From the NCBI GenBank assembly GCA_043228905.1, contig JBHGNT010000013.1:9982001-10046000 (forward strand): DNA of 64,000 nucleotides, written 5' to 3'. A program made the position numbers and the translations under genes. Source of the DNA: Azolla caroliniana (Eukaryota > Polypodiophyta). The notes under the pieces are model-generated. The model did no database searches. It worked only from the letters and a program-made list of their open reading frames with translations, and was not told where the DNA came from. This document shows, one piece after another, positions 10,932 through 19,490 of the stretch (its first letter is position 1; each line of letters starts with the position of its first letter).

Positions 10932-11064
10932 TGTCAGGAACTCTATTAAGGCAGAGAAGGAATTAGTACTAAAAGAAGGATTAGTACTATTGTTGGGGAA
11001 TAGTACTAAGACAGAGAAGGATTAGTACTATGAGAGGTGTCGAACTTTGAGAGAAGGAATGAGT

Positions 11065-11104
<40 letters not shown>

Positions 11105-11394
11105 TGATGCGAAAGATATATGTATTATATGAAGGAAGATATACAACAGTAGTTAGAAGGCTTAAGACTGGCGTTGAACCGATTTGGTTCGAACTAATAC
11201 CTTGCGCCTCCTTTTATAGTATCTTCAGGAATACTCCTGAAGTTTCTAGAATGTTCCAGAGAAATCTGGAATATACATCAATTTCCCAATAAAACCTAAA
11301 TGAAAATAATATCCTTCAAATTACAATTCATAACCTAATGGTAAAGTCTCGACCCGTGTAACAAAAGGTTATGGGTTCGAGTCTAGTTATGACA
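10932..11394 (-). repeat. Gypsy-C 3' LTR (left copy)
   Basis: Starts TGTCAGGAAC and ends TTATGACA in plus orientation. It contains four AGTACT palindromes at 10965-11029, a (GA)15 run at 11071-11100, the self-complementary segment at 11174-11185, and an antisense tRNA-like segment at about 11332-11394. Confidence 0.95.
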
Positions 11395-14300
11395 CTATCC
11401 CCCCTTTAAAACGACGAGTTCCACGAGTCGTTTTGGATTGAGGACCCGGTTTCTCAGGATATCGTCGATGGAAGTCTTCTAGAAGAGCACGAGCATTGGT
11501 CACATTCTCGATCGGTTCCCAAGTACGCTCGCTGGGATTATATCCTAGCCAATCGACTAGATAGTAGAGCTTGTTGCGAACAATCTTGGAATCGAGGATG
11601 GCAGCGACCTCATACTCAGGTCCATCTTCGAGCTCGATAGGAGGTGGTGGTTGTATAGTACGTCCTGGGATAGTGCTCTCGTGATAGGGTTCGAGGAGAG
11701 AACTATGAAACACCGGATGTATCCGAAGTTGCGGAGGTAGCTCGAGACGAAAAGCGACATCATTAATCTTCCCGATAATACGGAAAGGACCTAATCGCCG
11801 ATAATCCAACTTCTCACATGGGCGAGTAGTCTTGATGTGTCGTCGTAGCAGCCACACCCGATCTCCAATGTTAAAACTGGATGGAAGTCGATGACGATCT
11901 GCGTAGTCCTTGTGTGATTGTTGAGCTTGCTGGAGTTGAGTAGATAAATCCGCTTGTATCTTGCGTAACCGCTCCAAACGATCCTCCGCGCAAGGATTTG
12001 TGGACACTTCTGGGGTTTCAAGGACACACCACCGGGGATGATATCCCGTATAAGCGTAGAATGGCGTGACTTTAGTCGATGCGTGGATAGCGTTATTATA
12101 GGCAAATTCGGCGAACTGAAGAATATCTGCCCAGTCATTCTGATGATAGTTGAGAAAGCACCGCAGATACTGCTCCAGTGTTTGATTTGTTCGTTCGGCT
12201 TGACCGTCGGTTTGTGGGTGGTAACCGGAGGAGAGGTTACAAGTGACCTTCAGCATTTTAAAAAGGTGCTTCCAGAATTTTGACACAAACTGGGGTCCAC
12301 GATCGCTGATGATATTATCAGGGAGTCCATGATGCCGACATACTTCCCGCATGACAATTTCGGCGGTGTCTTCACTAGATATTTCTTTAGTACATGGTAA
12401 GAAATGAGCCATCTTCGTATATCGATCCACCACTGTGAGAATCGCACTGAATCCCTTAGAGACTGGAAGATCTGTAATGAAGTCAAGAGCAATGGATTGC
12501 CATGGCTTGCTTGGAATTGGTAATGGTTCTAATAAACCATATGGATGATGTCTTGGCATTTTCGCTCTGCAGCATGTATCGCAAGTCCGAACAAAATCTT
12601 CGACAAATTGTCGCATACGGGGCCACCAGAATGATCGTTGTACTAAATCTAATGTTTTAGTACTACCAAAATGTCCTGCTGTATATGTGTCATGGCAGTT
12701 TTGTACTACTCGAAGGCGGCAAGAACCATTAGGAACATACAAAAGTTCTTTAAAGAAGAGTAATCCATCACAGTATTTGAATTGCCGATAATCCGTACCT
12801 GGTGATTGTGATTGTGAACATGACGCTCGAGAGGGGTCAATTTGTGCTAGTATAGCTTGGGCGAAAGCGTCAGTCTTCAAGTCCTCACGTATAGTATTGG
12901 TAATGTCGGAATCCACGGGCATGTCAAAGACCTGTGCTGCTTGCAGTCGTGCTGGACCCAAGATTACTTGTTTCTGGTTATCGAAAGCTGGCTCACCGGG
13001 ACGTGGTGTTAGATACGAACGTCGTGATAATGCATCTGCCTTCCCTTGGTGCTTCCCCGGACGATATGTAATTTTGAAGTCGAAGCGTGTGAGGAAGTGG
13101 GCCCACCGAGCTTGACGTCGATTCAGTACACGAGCATCTTGAAAGTAGGCAAGGTTCTTGTGGTCACGGAATACAGTGACCTGATGAGGAGATCCCTCCA
13201 GGAAATGCCTCCATTGCATAAAAGAATCAACTATTGCTAATAGCTCTTTATCATGAATTTCGTAGTTGATTTCGGCGGCGTCAAACTTACGGGAGTGGAA
13301 AGCCACAGGATGTAGCTTCTCGTCGTTACCCTGTTGTGACAGAATGCTCCCCAATGCGAAATCCGATGCGTCAGCTTCGATAATGAATGGTTTTTCCGGA
13401 TCCACATGACCTAAAATTGGAGCTGATGTAAACGCCTTCTTAAGACTCTCGAAAGCCATGTCCGTCTCTTTAGACCAAATGAATGATTGTCCCTTCCTGG
13501 TGAGCTGTGTGAGAGGCAGCACGATTTTTGAGTAATTTTGTATGAACTTCCGGTAAAAATTTGCAAAGCCTAGGAAGCATTGCACATCCCGCACCGAACG
13601 CGGAGTGTGCCATTCTATCACCGTTTTGACCTTGGCTGGGTCCATAGATATGCCTTCTGAGGAGATGACATAGCCGAGAAATTCCACTTGGTTGCACCCG
13701 AAACTACATTTCTCTAACTTTGCATACAGACCATGTTCTCGAAGTCGTTTTAGTACTAATAGTACATGAGAATCATGTTCTTCTTGGGTCTTTGAATAAA
13801 CCAGTAGATCATCCAAATAGATGATCAAAAAATCATCCAAGAGATCTCGAAATATATCATTCGCCATGTGCTGGAAGACTGCCGGCGCATTAGTGAGTCC
13901 GAACGGCATGACCGTATACTCGAAGTGCCCATATCTGGTGCGAAACGCGGTCTTCCATTCATCTCCTGGTCGGATCCGTACGAGGTTATAGGCTCCTCGT
14001 AAGTCGATCTTCGTGAAGAACCTGGCACCGTTGATCCGTTCTAAAAGACTTGAGATAAGGGGAAGAGCATACCTATTTCTTACTGTGACCTTATTCAAGC
14101 CACGGTAATCTACAACGAGTCGAAGCGAGCCATCTTTTTTCTTGACGAAGAAAATGGGTGCGCCGGCTGGAGATTTCGAATGCCGAATGAAACCGTTCTC
14201 CAAATTCTCCTCTATATAAGCTCGAAGGACTTCTAGCTCGGTTGGTGACAAATTGTAGATCGGCCCCCATGGCGGCTCTTTTCCCGGTTGTAAGTCGATG

Positions 14301-14998
14301 GCGCAATCGTACGGCCGATGATGAGGAAGTGTGTTGGCTTGTACTTTATCGAACACATCAGCATACTGACGATACTTCTCGGGAAGTTGAACGGTGGACT
14401 CCTCTTTGGTGGTGCTGGAGGGTTGTACTGATATTGCGAAGAGAAACATTTCCTCCTTGCGCCCTTCCTCACGCAACTGACGTAGCGAAATGGTTGCAAC
14501 CTTCTGGGTAGATCCTTGGGTTTGTCGCAACCGGATTTCCCTTGTCTTCCAATCTATGTCTGGGTTATGTAACTCGAACCATGGTAATCCTAAAACTATG
14601 GGATGTTCTGGAATACTAATAATATTAAATGATACTACACATGTTAAGTTATCTAGGACAATATTAACGGGTTCCGACTCTTCTATGATATTACCAGAAG
14701 CAATGGGACGACCATCAATGACTACTACTGAGGCTGGACATGGGAGCTTTCTGAGAGATATCTGATGAGCTCGGGCAAAATTCCTATCCATGAAGCAAGA
14801 ATTAGCTCCGGAATCTAGAAGGGCTAAGGTATGTACTGGAGGGGTACTTTTAGTACTAACTGCTACTTGGGCTACGAACACATCACTAACTTGCTTAGAG
14901 GGAATGGAACCACTAATGGGCTGCACAGATCTAGGGCTGTCCAACCAAACGGCTCCTATTTTGGCTGGACTTAGTCGTTTAACTTTTCTTCTAATTGG
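11387..14998 (-). CDS. pol: Gypsy-C Pol: protease, RT, RNase H, integrase, chromodomain
   Basis: One open frame of about 1,200 codons. Counting residues from codon 14944, it has an aspartic protease (LLDSGANSCF, about 43-52), reverse transcriptase (VVDYRGLN about 277, IIYLDDLLVYS about 374), RNase H (EADASDFALG about 525), the integrase zinc region (H-x-H...CDTCC, about 738-782), the catalytic core (ALDFITDLP, ISDRGPQF, QAERTNQTLEQ, about 812-910) and a chromodomain near the end (YYLVDWLGYNPSERTWEP, about 1130). All key residues visible are intact. The frame has no ATG until about residue 53, after the protease Asp, and shares gag's frame beyond a cluster of stops, so its translation mechanism is unclear. 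The stop (11387-11389) lies in the 3' LTR. Wording such as LEQYLRCFLNYHQNDWAD differs from typical plant chromovirus integrases. Confidence 0.9.
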   Translation of the reverse strand, partial: PIRRKVKRLSPAKIGAVWLDSPRSVQPISGSIPSKQVSDVFVAQVAVSTKSTPPVHTLALLDSGANSCFMDRNFARAHQISLRKLPCPASVVVIDGRPIASGNIIEESEPVNIVLDNLTCVVSFNIISIPEHPIVLGLPWFELHNPDIDWKTREIRLRQTQGSTQKVATISLRQLREEGRKEEMFLFAISVQPSSTTKEESTVQLPEKYRQYADVFDKVQANTLPHHRPYDCAIDLQPGKEPPWGPIYNLSPTELEVLRAYIEENLENGFIRHSKSPAGAPIFFVKKKDGSLRLVVDYRGLNKVTVRNRYALPLISSLLERINGARFFTKIDLRGAYNLVRIRPGDEWKTAFRTRYGHFEYTVMPFGLTNAPAVFQHMANDIFRDLLDDFLIIYLDDLLVYSKTQEEHDSHVLLVLKRLREHGLYAKLEKCSFGCNQVEFLGYVISSEGISMDPAKVKTVIEWHTPRSVRDVQCFLGFANFYRKFIQNYSKIVLPLTQLTRKGQSFIWSKETDMAFESLKKAFTSAPILGHVDPEKPFIIEADASDFALGSILSQQGNDEKLHPVAFHSRKFDAAEINYEIHDKELLAIVDSFMQWRHFLEGSPHQVTVFRDHKNLAYFQDARVLNRRQARWAHFLTRFDFKITYRPGKHQGKADALSRRSYLTPRPGEPAFDNQKQVILGPARLQAAQVFDMPVDSDITNTIREDLKTDAFAQAILAQIDPSRASCSQSQSPGTDYRQFKYCDGLLFFKELLYVPNGSCRLRVVQNCHDTYTAGHFGSTKTLDLVQRSFWWPRMRQFVEDFVRTCDTCCRAKMPRHHPYGLLEPLPIPSKPWQSIALDFITDLPVSKGFSAILTVVDRYTKMAHFLPCTKEISSEDTAEIVMREVCRHHGLPDNIISDRGPQFVSKFWKHLFKMLKVTCNLSSGYHPQTDGQAERTNQTLEQYLRCFLNYHQNDWADILQFAEFAYNNAIHASTKVTPFYAYTGYHPRWCVLETPEVSTNPCAEDRLERLRKIQADLSTQLQQAQQSHKDYADRHRLPSSFNIGDRVWLLRRHIKTTRPCEKLDYRRLGPFRIIGKINDVAFRLELPPQLRIHPVFHSSLLEPYHESTIPGRTIQPPPPIELEDGPEYEVAAILDSKIVRNKLYYLVDWLGYNPSERTWEPIENVTNARALLEDFHRRYPEKPGPQSKTTRGTRRFKGGIVS

Positions 14999-15040
14999 CT
15001 AAGGACATCAAATTTGTTTGCGAGATTCGGACTATTAGTA

Positions 15041-16114
15041 CTATTGCGAGATTCCTACTGAAATAGACTCGGGTTTAGTATAGTCAGAACTAACAACGAC
15101 TTGGTTTACCTGCCTTCTTGGTCTATGGGGACAATTTATCGCGATATGCCCTGGTCCACCGCAATAAAGGCATAATCGGTTTGTTCGGCGTCGTTGCTTT
15201 TCCTCCTCCGATAGCGGCCCACGACGACGTGTAGTGTCAATTTCCATTGGAGTTGGAGTACTTACTGGAGGCGCATTATGTGACTCCCTTTGAAAAGGTT
15301 TCGCTACCACTGAGGCATAGGTAGGCTCGGATCTTGCCCTCGGCATCTGAAATTGTCGTTCCGAACGTCGCTCGAAGAGGCGGTTGTCACATCTGACCGC
15401 TCGACTGATTGCTTCTGTTAATGATTTTGGCTCTTCAGGGAAAGTCAAGAGTAAATCCTTGACATCGTTGCGTAGACCATAGCGGAACTGCTCCATCAAT
15501 GCTTGATCATCCCAGGGGATATCAGCGGCGAGTAGGCGGAAATCTGCAGCATATGCGGAGGCTGGACGGTCACCCTGGCGTAATCGCCGGATTTTGTTGA
15601 TTGCAGTCCTTATGCTGTCAGTATCTCCAAAACATGCTTTAAACTCACTTATGAATTCTTCAAAATTATTTAGTACTGGAGATTCCTTTTCTAGTAACGG
15701 AGCGAACCATGCTAATGCTGAGCCATTTAACAACGTGCCTACTAAACCCACTCGTGATGCATCGGTGGGATATCGGGACGGATGCATTTGAATAACTAAC
15801 CGTACCTGGTTAAGAAACCCTCTAAACTGCGATCGCGTTCCATCGAACTTCGTGGGAAGGCCAATCTTGGGTTCTTTATGAATCCCTTGTGCTCCGTGCC
15901 CTTGTTGTTGCATTGCTACGATGGTTGCTTCGAGTTGTTGCACGCGTAACGCAAGTTCCCCATGCTGTTGTTGCGTTTGCTGCTTTTCTAAGGAAATTTG
16001 CTGAAGATCCCCCAACAAGCGTTGATTTTCTTGTTCCAAAGCATGAAACTTCTCTTTCAAGCATTGAAATTCCGAGAAAACGGATTGATACTCTTCAGCG
16101 CTAACGGTGGCCAT
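15041..16114 (-). CDS. gag: Gypsy-C Gag
   Basis: An intact 357-residue Gag. Residues 1-75 are Gln/Glu/Leu-rich and read as a coiled coil. The capsid core (about 85-250) has FDGTRSQFRGFLNQVRL, GSALAWFAPLLEKESPVLNNF and a conserved RAVRCDNRLFERRSERQ segment, wording typical of sushi/Tf1-group and PEG10-like Gags. A CCHC zinc knuckle (CLYCGGPGHIAINC, about 316-329) binds RNA. The ATG at 16114 is the first in frame, about 100 bases after the LTR. It ends with TAG at 15041-15043 and further in-frame stops follow before pol opens. Confidence 0.92.
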   Translation of the reverse strand: MATVSAEEYQSVFSEFQCLKEKFHALEQENQRLLGDLQQISLEKQQTQQQHGELALRVQQLEATIVAMQQQGHGAQGIHKEPKIGLPTKFDGTRSQFRGFLNQVRLVIQMHPSRYPTDASRVGLVGTLLNGSALAWFAPLLEKESPVLNNFEEFISEFKACFGDTDSIRTAINKIRRLRQGDRPASAYAADFRLLAADIPWDDQALMEQFRYGLRNDVKDLLLTFPEEPKSLTEAISRAVRCDNRLFERRSERQFQMPRARSEPTYASVVAKPFQRESHNAPPVSTPTPMEIDTTRRRGPLSEEEKQRRRTNRLCLYCGGPGHIAINCPHRPRRQVNQVVVSSDYTKPESISVGISQ

Positions 16115-16202
16115 GGGATGAAGGAAAAGGGAAATAAGAGACTAGTAGGAAAGGAGGGAGACAGAAGGAAGAGGGAGAGAAAAGACCAGACAGGCACCCA
16201 GA

Positions 16203-16214
16203 AAATCGGTTCAA
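16203..16214 (-). other. Putative self-priming site of Gypsy-C
   Basis: On minus this reads TTGAACCGATTT, two bases after the 5' LTR end (LTR edge at 16217). It is the exact reverse complement of AAATCGGTTCAA inside the LTR (minus, 16474 to 16463), whose first base is 33 bases downstream of the TATA box, where the RNA should start. No TGG that would begin an ordinary tRNA primer site abuts the LTR. Confidence 0.7.
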
Positions 16215-16349
16215 ACTGTCAGGAACTCTATTAAGGCAGAGAAGGAATTAGTACTAAAAGAAGGATTAGTACTATTGTTGGGGAATAGTACTAAGACAGA
16301 GAAGGATTAGTACTATGAGAGGTGTCGAACTTTGAGAGAAGGAATGAGT

Positions 16350-16393
<44 letters not shown>

Positions 16394-16500
16394 TGATGCG
16401 AAAGATATATGTATTATATGAAGGAAGATATACAACAGTAGTTAGAAGGCTTAAGACTGGCGTTGAACCGATTTGGTTCGAACTAATACCTTGCGCCTCC

Positions 16501-16507
16501 TTTTATA
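16501..16507 (-). promoter_or_regulatory. TATA box of Gypsy-C 5' LTR
   Basis: CTATAAAAGG on minus. A start about 30-33 bases downstream falls at 16474-16477, at the edge of the AAATCGGTTCAA priming segment. A CT-rich repeat (minus sense) follows at about 16347-16389. Confidence 0.7.
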
Positions 16508-16617
16508 GTATCTTCAGGAATACTCCTGAAGTTTCTAGAATGTTCCAGAGAAATCTGGAATATACATCAATTTCCCAATAAAACCTAAATGAAAATAATA
16601 TCCTTCAAATTACAATT

Positions 16618-16683
16618 CATAACCTAATGGTAAAGTCTCGACCCGTGTAACAAAAGGTTATGGGTTCGAGTCTAGTTATGACA
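16618..16683 (+). other. tRNA-like (pol III promoter-like) segment in Gypsy-C LTR, antisense
   Basis: On plus, TAACCTAATGG resembles an A box (one mismatch), and GGGTTCGAGTCTA about 40 bases on resembles a B box. The wording resembles the tRNA-derived heads of plant SINEs. The direction is opposite to the element. It is present in both LTRs. Confidence 0.45.
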
Positions 16684-16688
16684 GATTC

Positions 16689-17577
16689 TGTCCGTACATA
16701 AGCTCTGCCGGCATGAACCCGGTTACCGAACTGTGTGTAGTTCGGTCCGCCCATAAGGCATAAAGTAGTAGTCGTGGCCAGTTCCCGACTTGGCCCCCGC
16801 ACGCCCGTACTAGCGCTTTGACTACCGGCCCGTGTCCGCGCTCCACCTTCCCGTTAGCCTCCGGATTGTACGCTGTGGTGAGCGAGAGTTTGACCCCTAG
16901 CCGGTCAAACAACTCTTCGGCCTCTTGCGCGTCCAACTTTCCGCGGTCAGAAACGATCTTCCCTACGCTCCCGTACCGACATATCACGTCCTCGATCAGG
17001 AACCAGCACACAGTCGCGGTCGTTTTGTTCTGCAATGCTCGGCCTTCAACCTGGTTCGTCATATCCTCCCGAGCCAGCACCAGATACCGCATCTGTCCTA
17101 CCCCCATCGGCATTGTCGGACTATGGAGTGCATTTGACAGCTTTCGCAAGTTGTCACTAACCGATGCACCTCCCGGTACAGTCCCGGCCACCAGTACTTT
17201 CCCTTTAGCTTCTCAAACGTGGCCCATGTCCTGCGGTGTCCGGCCCAGGGACTCTCGTGGTATGCCGACAACAACTCTCCCTCCTCCTCTTTCTTTGCCA
17301 CCACTTGAAGCGGGATGCCATCCCTTTTCTTCGGGTGCTTCCATATGTACCCGTCTCGTAGGAAGAATCGGTACGCTTTCTTCCGGATCCTGTTGGTCTC
17401 TTCCTTCGTCCACACCGCGTCCAGTGTCATTGTTCTTAGGAACTTGCCGATCTGGAGCCACCCCCCGTCATACTTGCTCTCGTCGAAGTCGTTAAGCGCC
17501 GGAGTGCTTCCCTTTCCGGTTGTTACGTAAGCCGCCTCGAAGAAGTCTACGCCGACTTCCTCGTCCTCCGAAACCAT
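16689..17577 (-). pseudogene. Gypsy-B integrase zinc region and core
   Basis: From the right: LRDGYIWKHPKKR, the zinc region H..SPWAGHRRT...CESC (about 17130-17300), then a break, then IVSDRGKLD with a catalytic Asp and NGKVERGHG with the catalytic Glu (about 16840-16960), then WADRTTHSSVTGFMPAELMYGQ. About 75-80 bases present in Gypsy-E after CESC are deleted here, removing the segment expected to hold the first catalytic Asp. The Gypsy-C insertion point follows directly at 16688. Confidence 0.85.
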
Positions 17578-17604
17578 GTCGTCCTCGTTTTCGAACCTTG
17601 CTCT

Positions 17605-19490
17605 TCAGAGCATGTTGGCCATGGCGTTGTCTTTTCCGGAAATGTGTCGTATCTCCGGATTCAGGGACTTGATGTACGCTATCCACCTGAGCATCGCCAG
17701 GTCCGGCGTCGCGCATCCGGAAACCATGCCGAGAATCGGAAGGCAGTCCGTCTCGATTATTACTTCTGTCCCGATCAGGTAGTCTTTATCGGCCTTCACC
17801 GCCGAAACGATACCCCAGAGTTCGCGTTTAACCTGGGCGTATCCTCGCTGTCGCTCACTGAGGACCTTCGCGCCGAACCAGATGGGGAACCTCGTGCCAA
17901 CGTCATCCTCTTGGTTGATCACCCATCCGATCCCGGTCGGGCTCGTGTCTACGGTTACGTAAATCGGAGTGTCTCTGTCGTACACAGCCTTTCGAAGCGC
18001 CGGTGCCGTGGCAAGTGCTTCCTTCATCTTTCGGACTGACTCTGTATGCTCGTCTCCCCATTCGAATTTACGCCCTTTCTTCAACAACCCATACAGCGGC
18101 TCCGCGACGTGGGCGTAATGCGGGACCAGATATGGTAGAACGTGCATGCTCCCAAGAATCTCTGAACCTCCGTAACCGAATTGCAGTCATGCTTCATCAC
18201 GGAGATGGCTTCCACCTTGGCCGGAGATGGTTTCCTACCGTACGGCCCGCATAGGTGTCCGACGACCATGATCTCTGATTGCCCGAAGGCCGATTTTTCC
18301 CCAGAGAAGGTGAGCCTCGTGCCTTCTAGTCTCTGCAGCACCTTCTCGCAGTCATCGATGTCAGTTGCCACGAAATTCCAGCATCCGTCTGGTCCGATTG
18401 TCTCGTCCCTTTCCTCCACCAGGCATCCCCTGATCGGGATGTCGTCTAAGAATGGCATGGTGATGTCCGGGATACAATCCCTGAGCACTTTGTTCATTGC
18501 GTTCACCATGTGAGCCACCGAGTTCGTCCCTCCTTGTGGTAGGGTACACATCCGCACTAGGCTGAGAGGAATCCGCATCGTCGTAATGTCCCTGCTCTCC
18601 ATGGCTAGTTGGAACTGATCGTACCCCGAGTACAGATCACCAACAAAGTAAATCGACCTTCCGGCGAAGGCCTCCGCGAACTCGTCTATGGTCGGTCTGA
18701 TTCCTTCATTCCGAATGTTCGTCCCTCCTTGTGGTAGGGTACACATCCGCACTAGGCCGAGAGGAGTCCGCATCGTCGTAATGTCCCTGCTCTCCATGGC
18801 TAGTTGGAGCTGATCGTACCCCGAGTACAGATCACCGACAGAGTAAATCAACCTTTCGGCGAAGGCCTCTGCGAACTCATCTATGGTCGGTCCAATTCCT
18901 GCATTCCGAATGGTCACCTTGTTGACCGACTGCAGGTCTTGAATAAAGCGCAACGTGTCGTTCTTCTTTGGCACCGTAAACCACCGATTCGAATACGGGG
19001 CACTCGACGGTTCGAGGATGCCCATCTCCACCTTTTGCTTCAGGAGCTCCATCAACTTCGGGATGTGAGCTCTCAACACCGGAATCAGCTTGAGATTCCA
19101 CGGTACATGCGGTACCGTGAAGATCACCATCGGTTCGACAATTGTCGGGTCTACGCACCCGATCTCCTTCAGTGAGAATGCGAAAGCCTTCCCGTGCCTC
19201 CCGAGCATTTTCCGAAACCGGTCCTCCTCCGCCGGCAGTAGAAAGCCGCCCCCACCTACCTTGAGCTCCTGTAGCGTTATGTCGGTGAACCGGTGCCCTA
19301 TGCCAGCCGGATTCCGTAAACTTGGGTCCGACACAACCCCTTTTATCCGCTCCTCGCTGCCCTCCGGCAAGGGTGCCACGATTGGCCTTACCTTCCGGTC
19401 CACAGTCTTGTACTTTGTATCCACGCGGGCTGTCCGACCCGACCCGATCCTTTCCCCGAAGTCCACGATGACTTCGTATATTCCCATCAA
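17605..19490 (-). pseudogene. Gypsy-B reverse transcriptase and RNase H with internal duplication
   Basis: RT readable from about 19270 (FLLPAEEDRFRKMLGRHG, SSAPYSNRWFTVPKK, GDLYSGYDQ) to the active-site block PFLDDIPIRG near 18440, where FLDD replaces the common Y-x-DD. RNase H follows (VTVDTSPTGIGWV, KRELWGI, IETDCLPILG, ISGKDNAMA; about 18010-17620). A 195-base in-frame tandem duplication (18522-18716 and 18717-18911) repeats the GYDQ to QGGTN part of RT, inserting 65 residues just before the active site. A frameshift near 18110 separates RT from RNase H. Confidence 0.88.
18522..18911 (-). repeat. 195-bp tandem duplication in Gypsy-B RT
   Basis: Two adjacent copies, 18522-18716 and 18717-18911, share the GTTCGTCCCTCC start and ATTCCGAAT end. 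Length is divisible by three, so the frame continues. The copies have a handful of differences, so the duplication is not brand new. Confidence 0.85.

Larger units (their letters stand above)
10932..16683 (-). mobile_element. Gypsy-C: intact, young Tf1/sushi-like chromovirus
   Basis: A complete 5.75-kb LTR retrotransposon on minus inside the Gypsy-B integrase. LTRs 10932-11394 and 16217-16683 are identical except for a 4-base difference in a GA repeat (30 versus 34 bases). The target duplication GATTC is at 10927-10931 and 16684-16688. gag (16114-15041) and pol (14998-11387) are both open. A PPT (AAAGGGGGGATAG, 11395-11407) abuts the 3' LTR and the pol stop lies just inside that LTR. Instead of a tRNA primer site, a 12-base complement of its own predicted RNA 5' end is beside the 5' LTR. 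Gag and integrase wording resembles fungal/vertebrate sushi-group elements. Integration was very recent. Confidence 0.92.
16217..16683 (-). repeat. Gypsy-C 5' LTR (right copy)
   Basis: Direct repeat of 10932-11394. Transcription runs leftward. Confidence 0.95.

Noticed and set aside
14960-14975. A GTTAAAC heptamer in the Gypsy-C gag-pol gap that would be a textbook -1 frameshift site into pol.
   Set aside because: The heptamer's zero frame is not the gag frame: gag and pol share a frame and the slippery frame is the +1 one, closed by a stop upstream and without an ATG. A lone -1 shift cannot link gag to pol.
10932-16683. Fungal contamination as the explanation for the sushi-like element.
   Set aside because: The element is flanked by a 5-bp duplication inside Gypsy-B integrase, and the uninterrupted integrase sequence can be reconstructed across the site by comparison with Gypsy-E, so it is integrated in this genome unless the assembly is chimeric.
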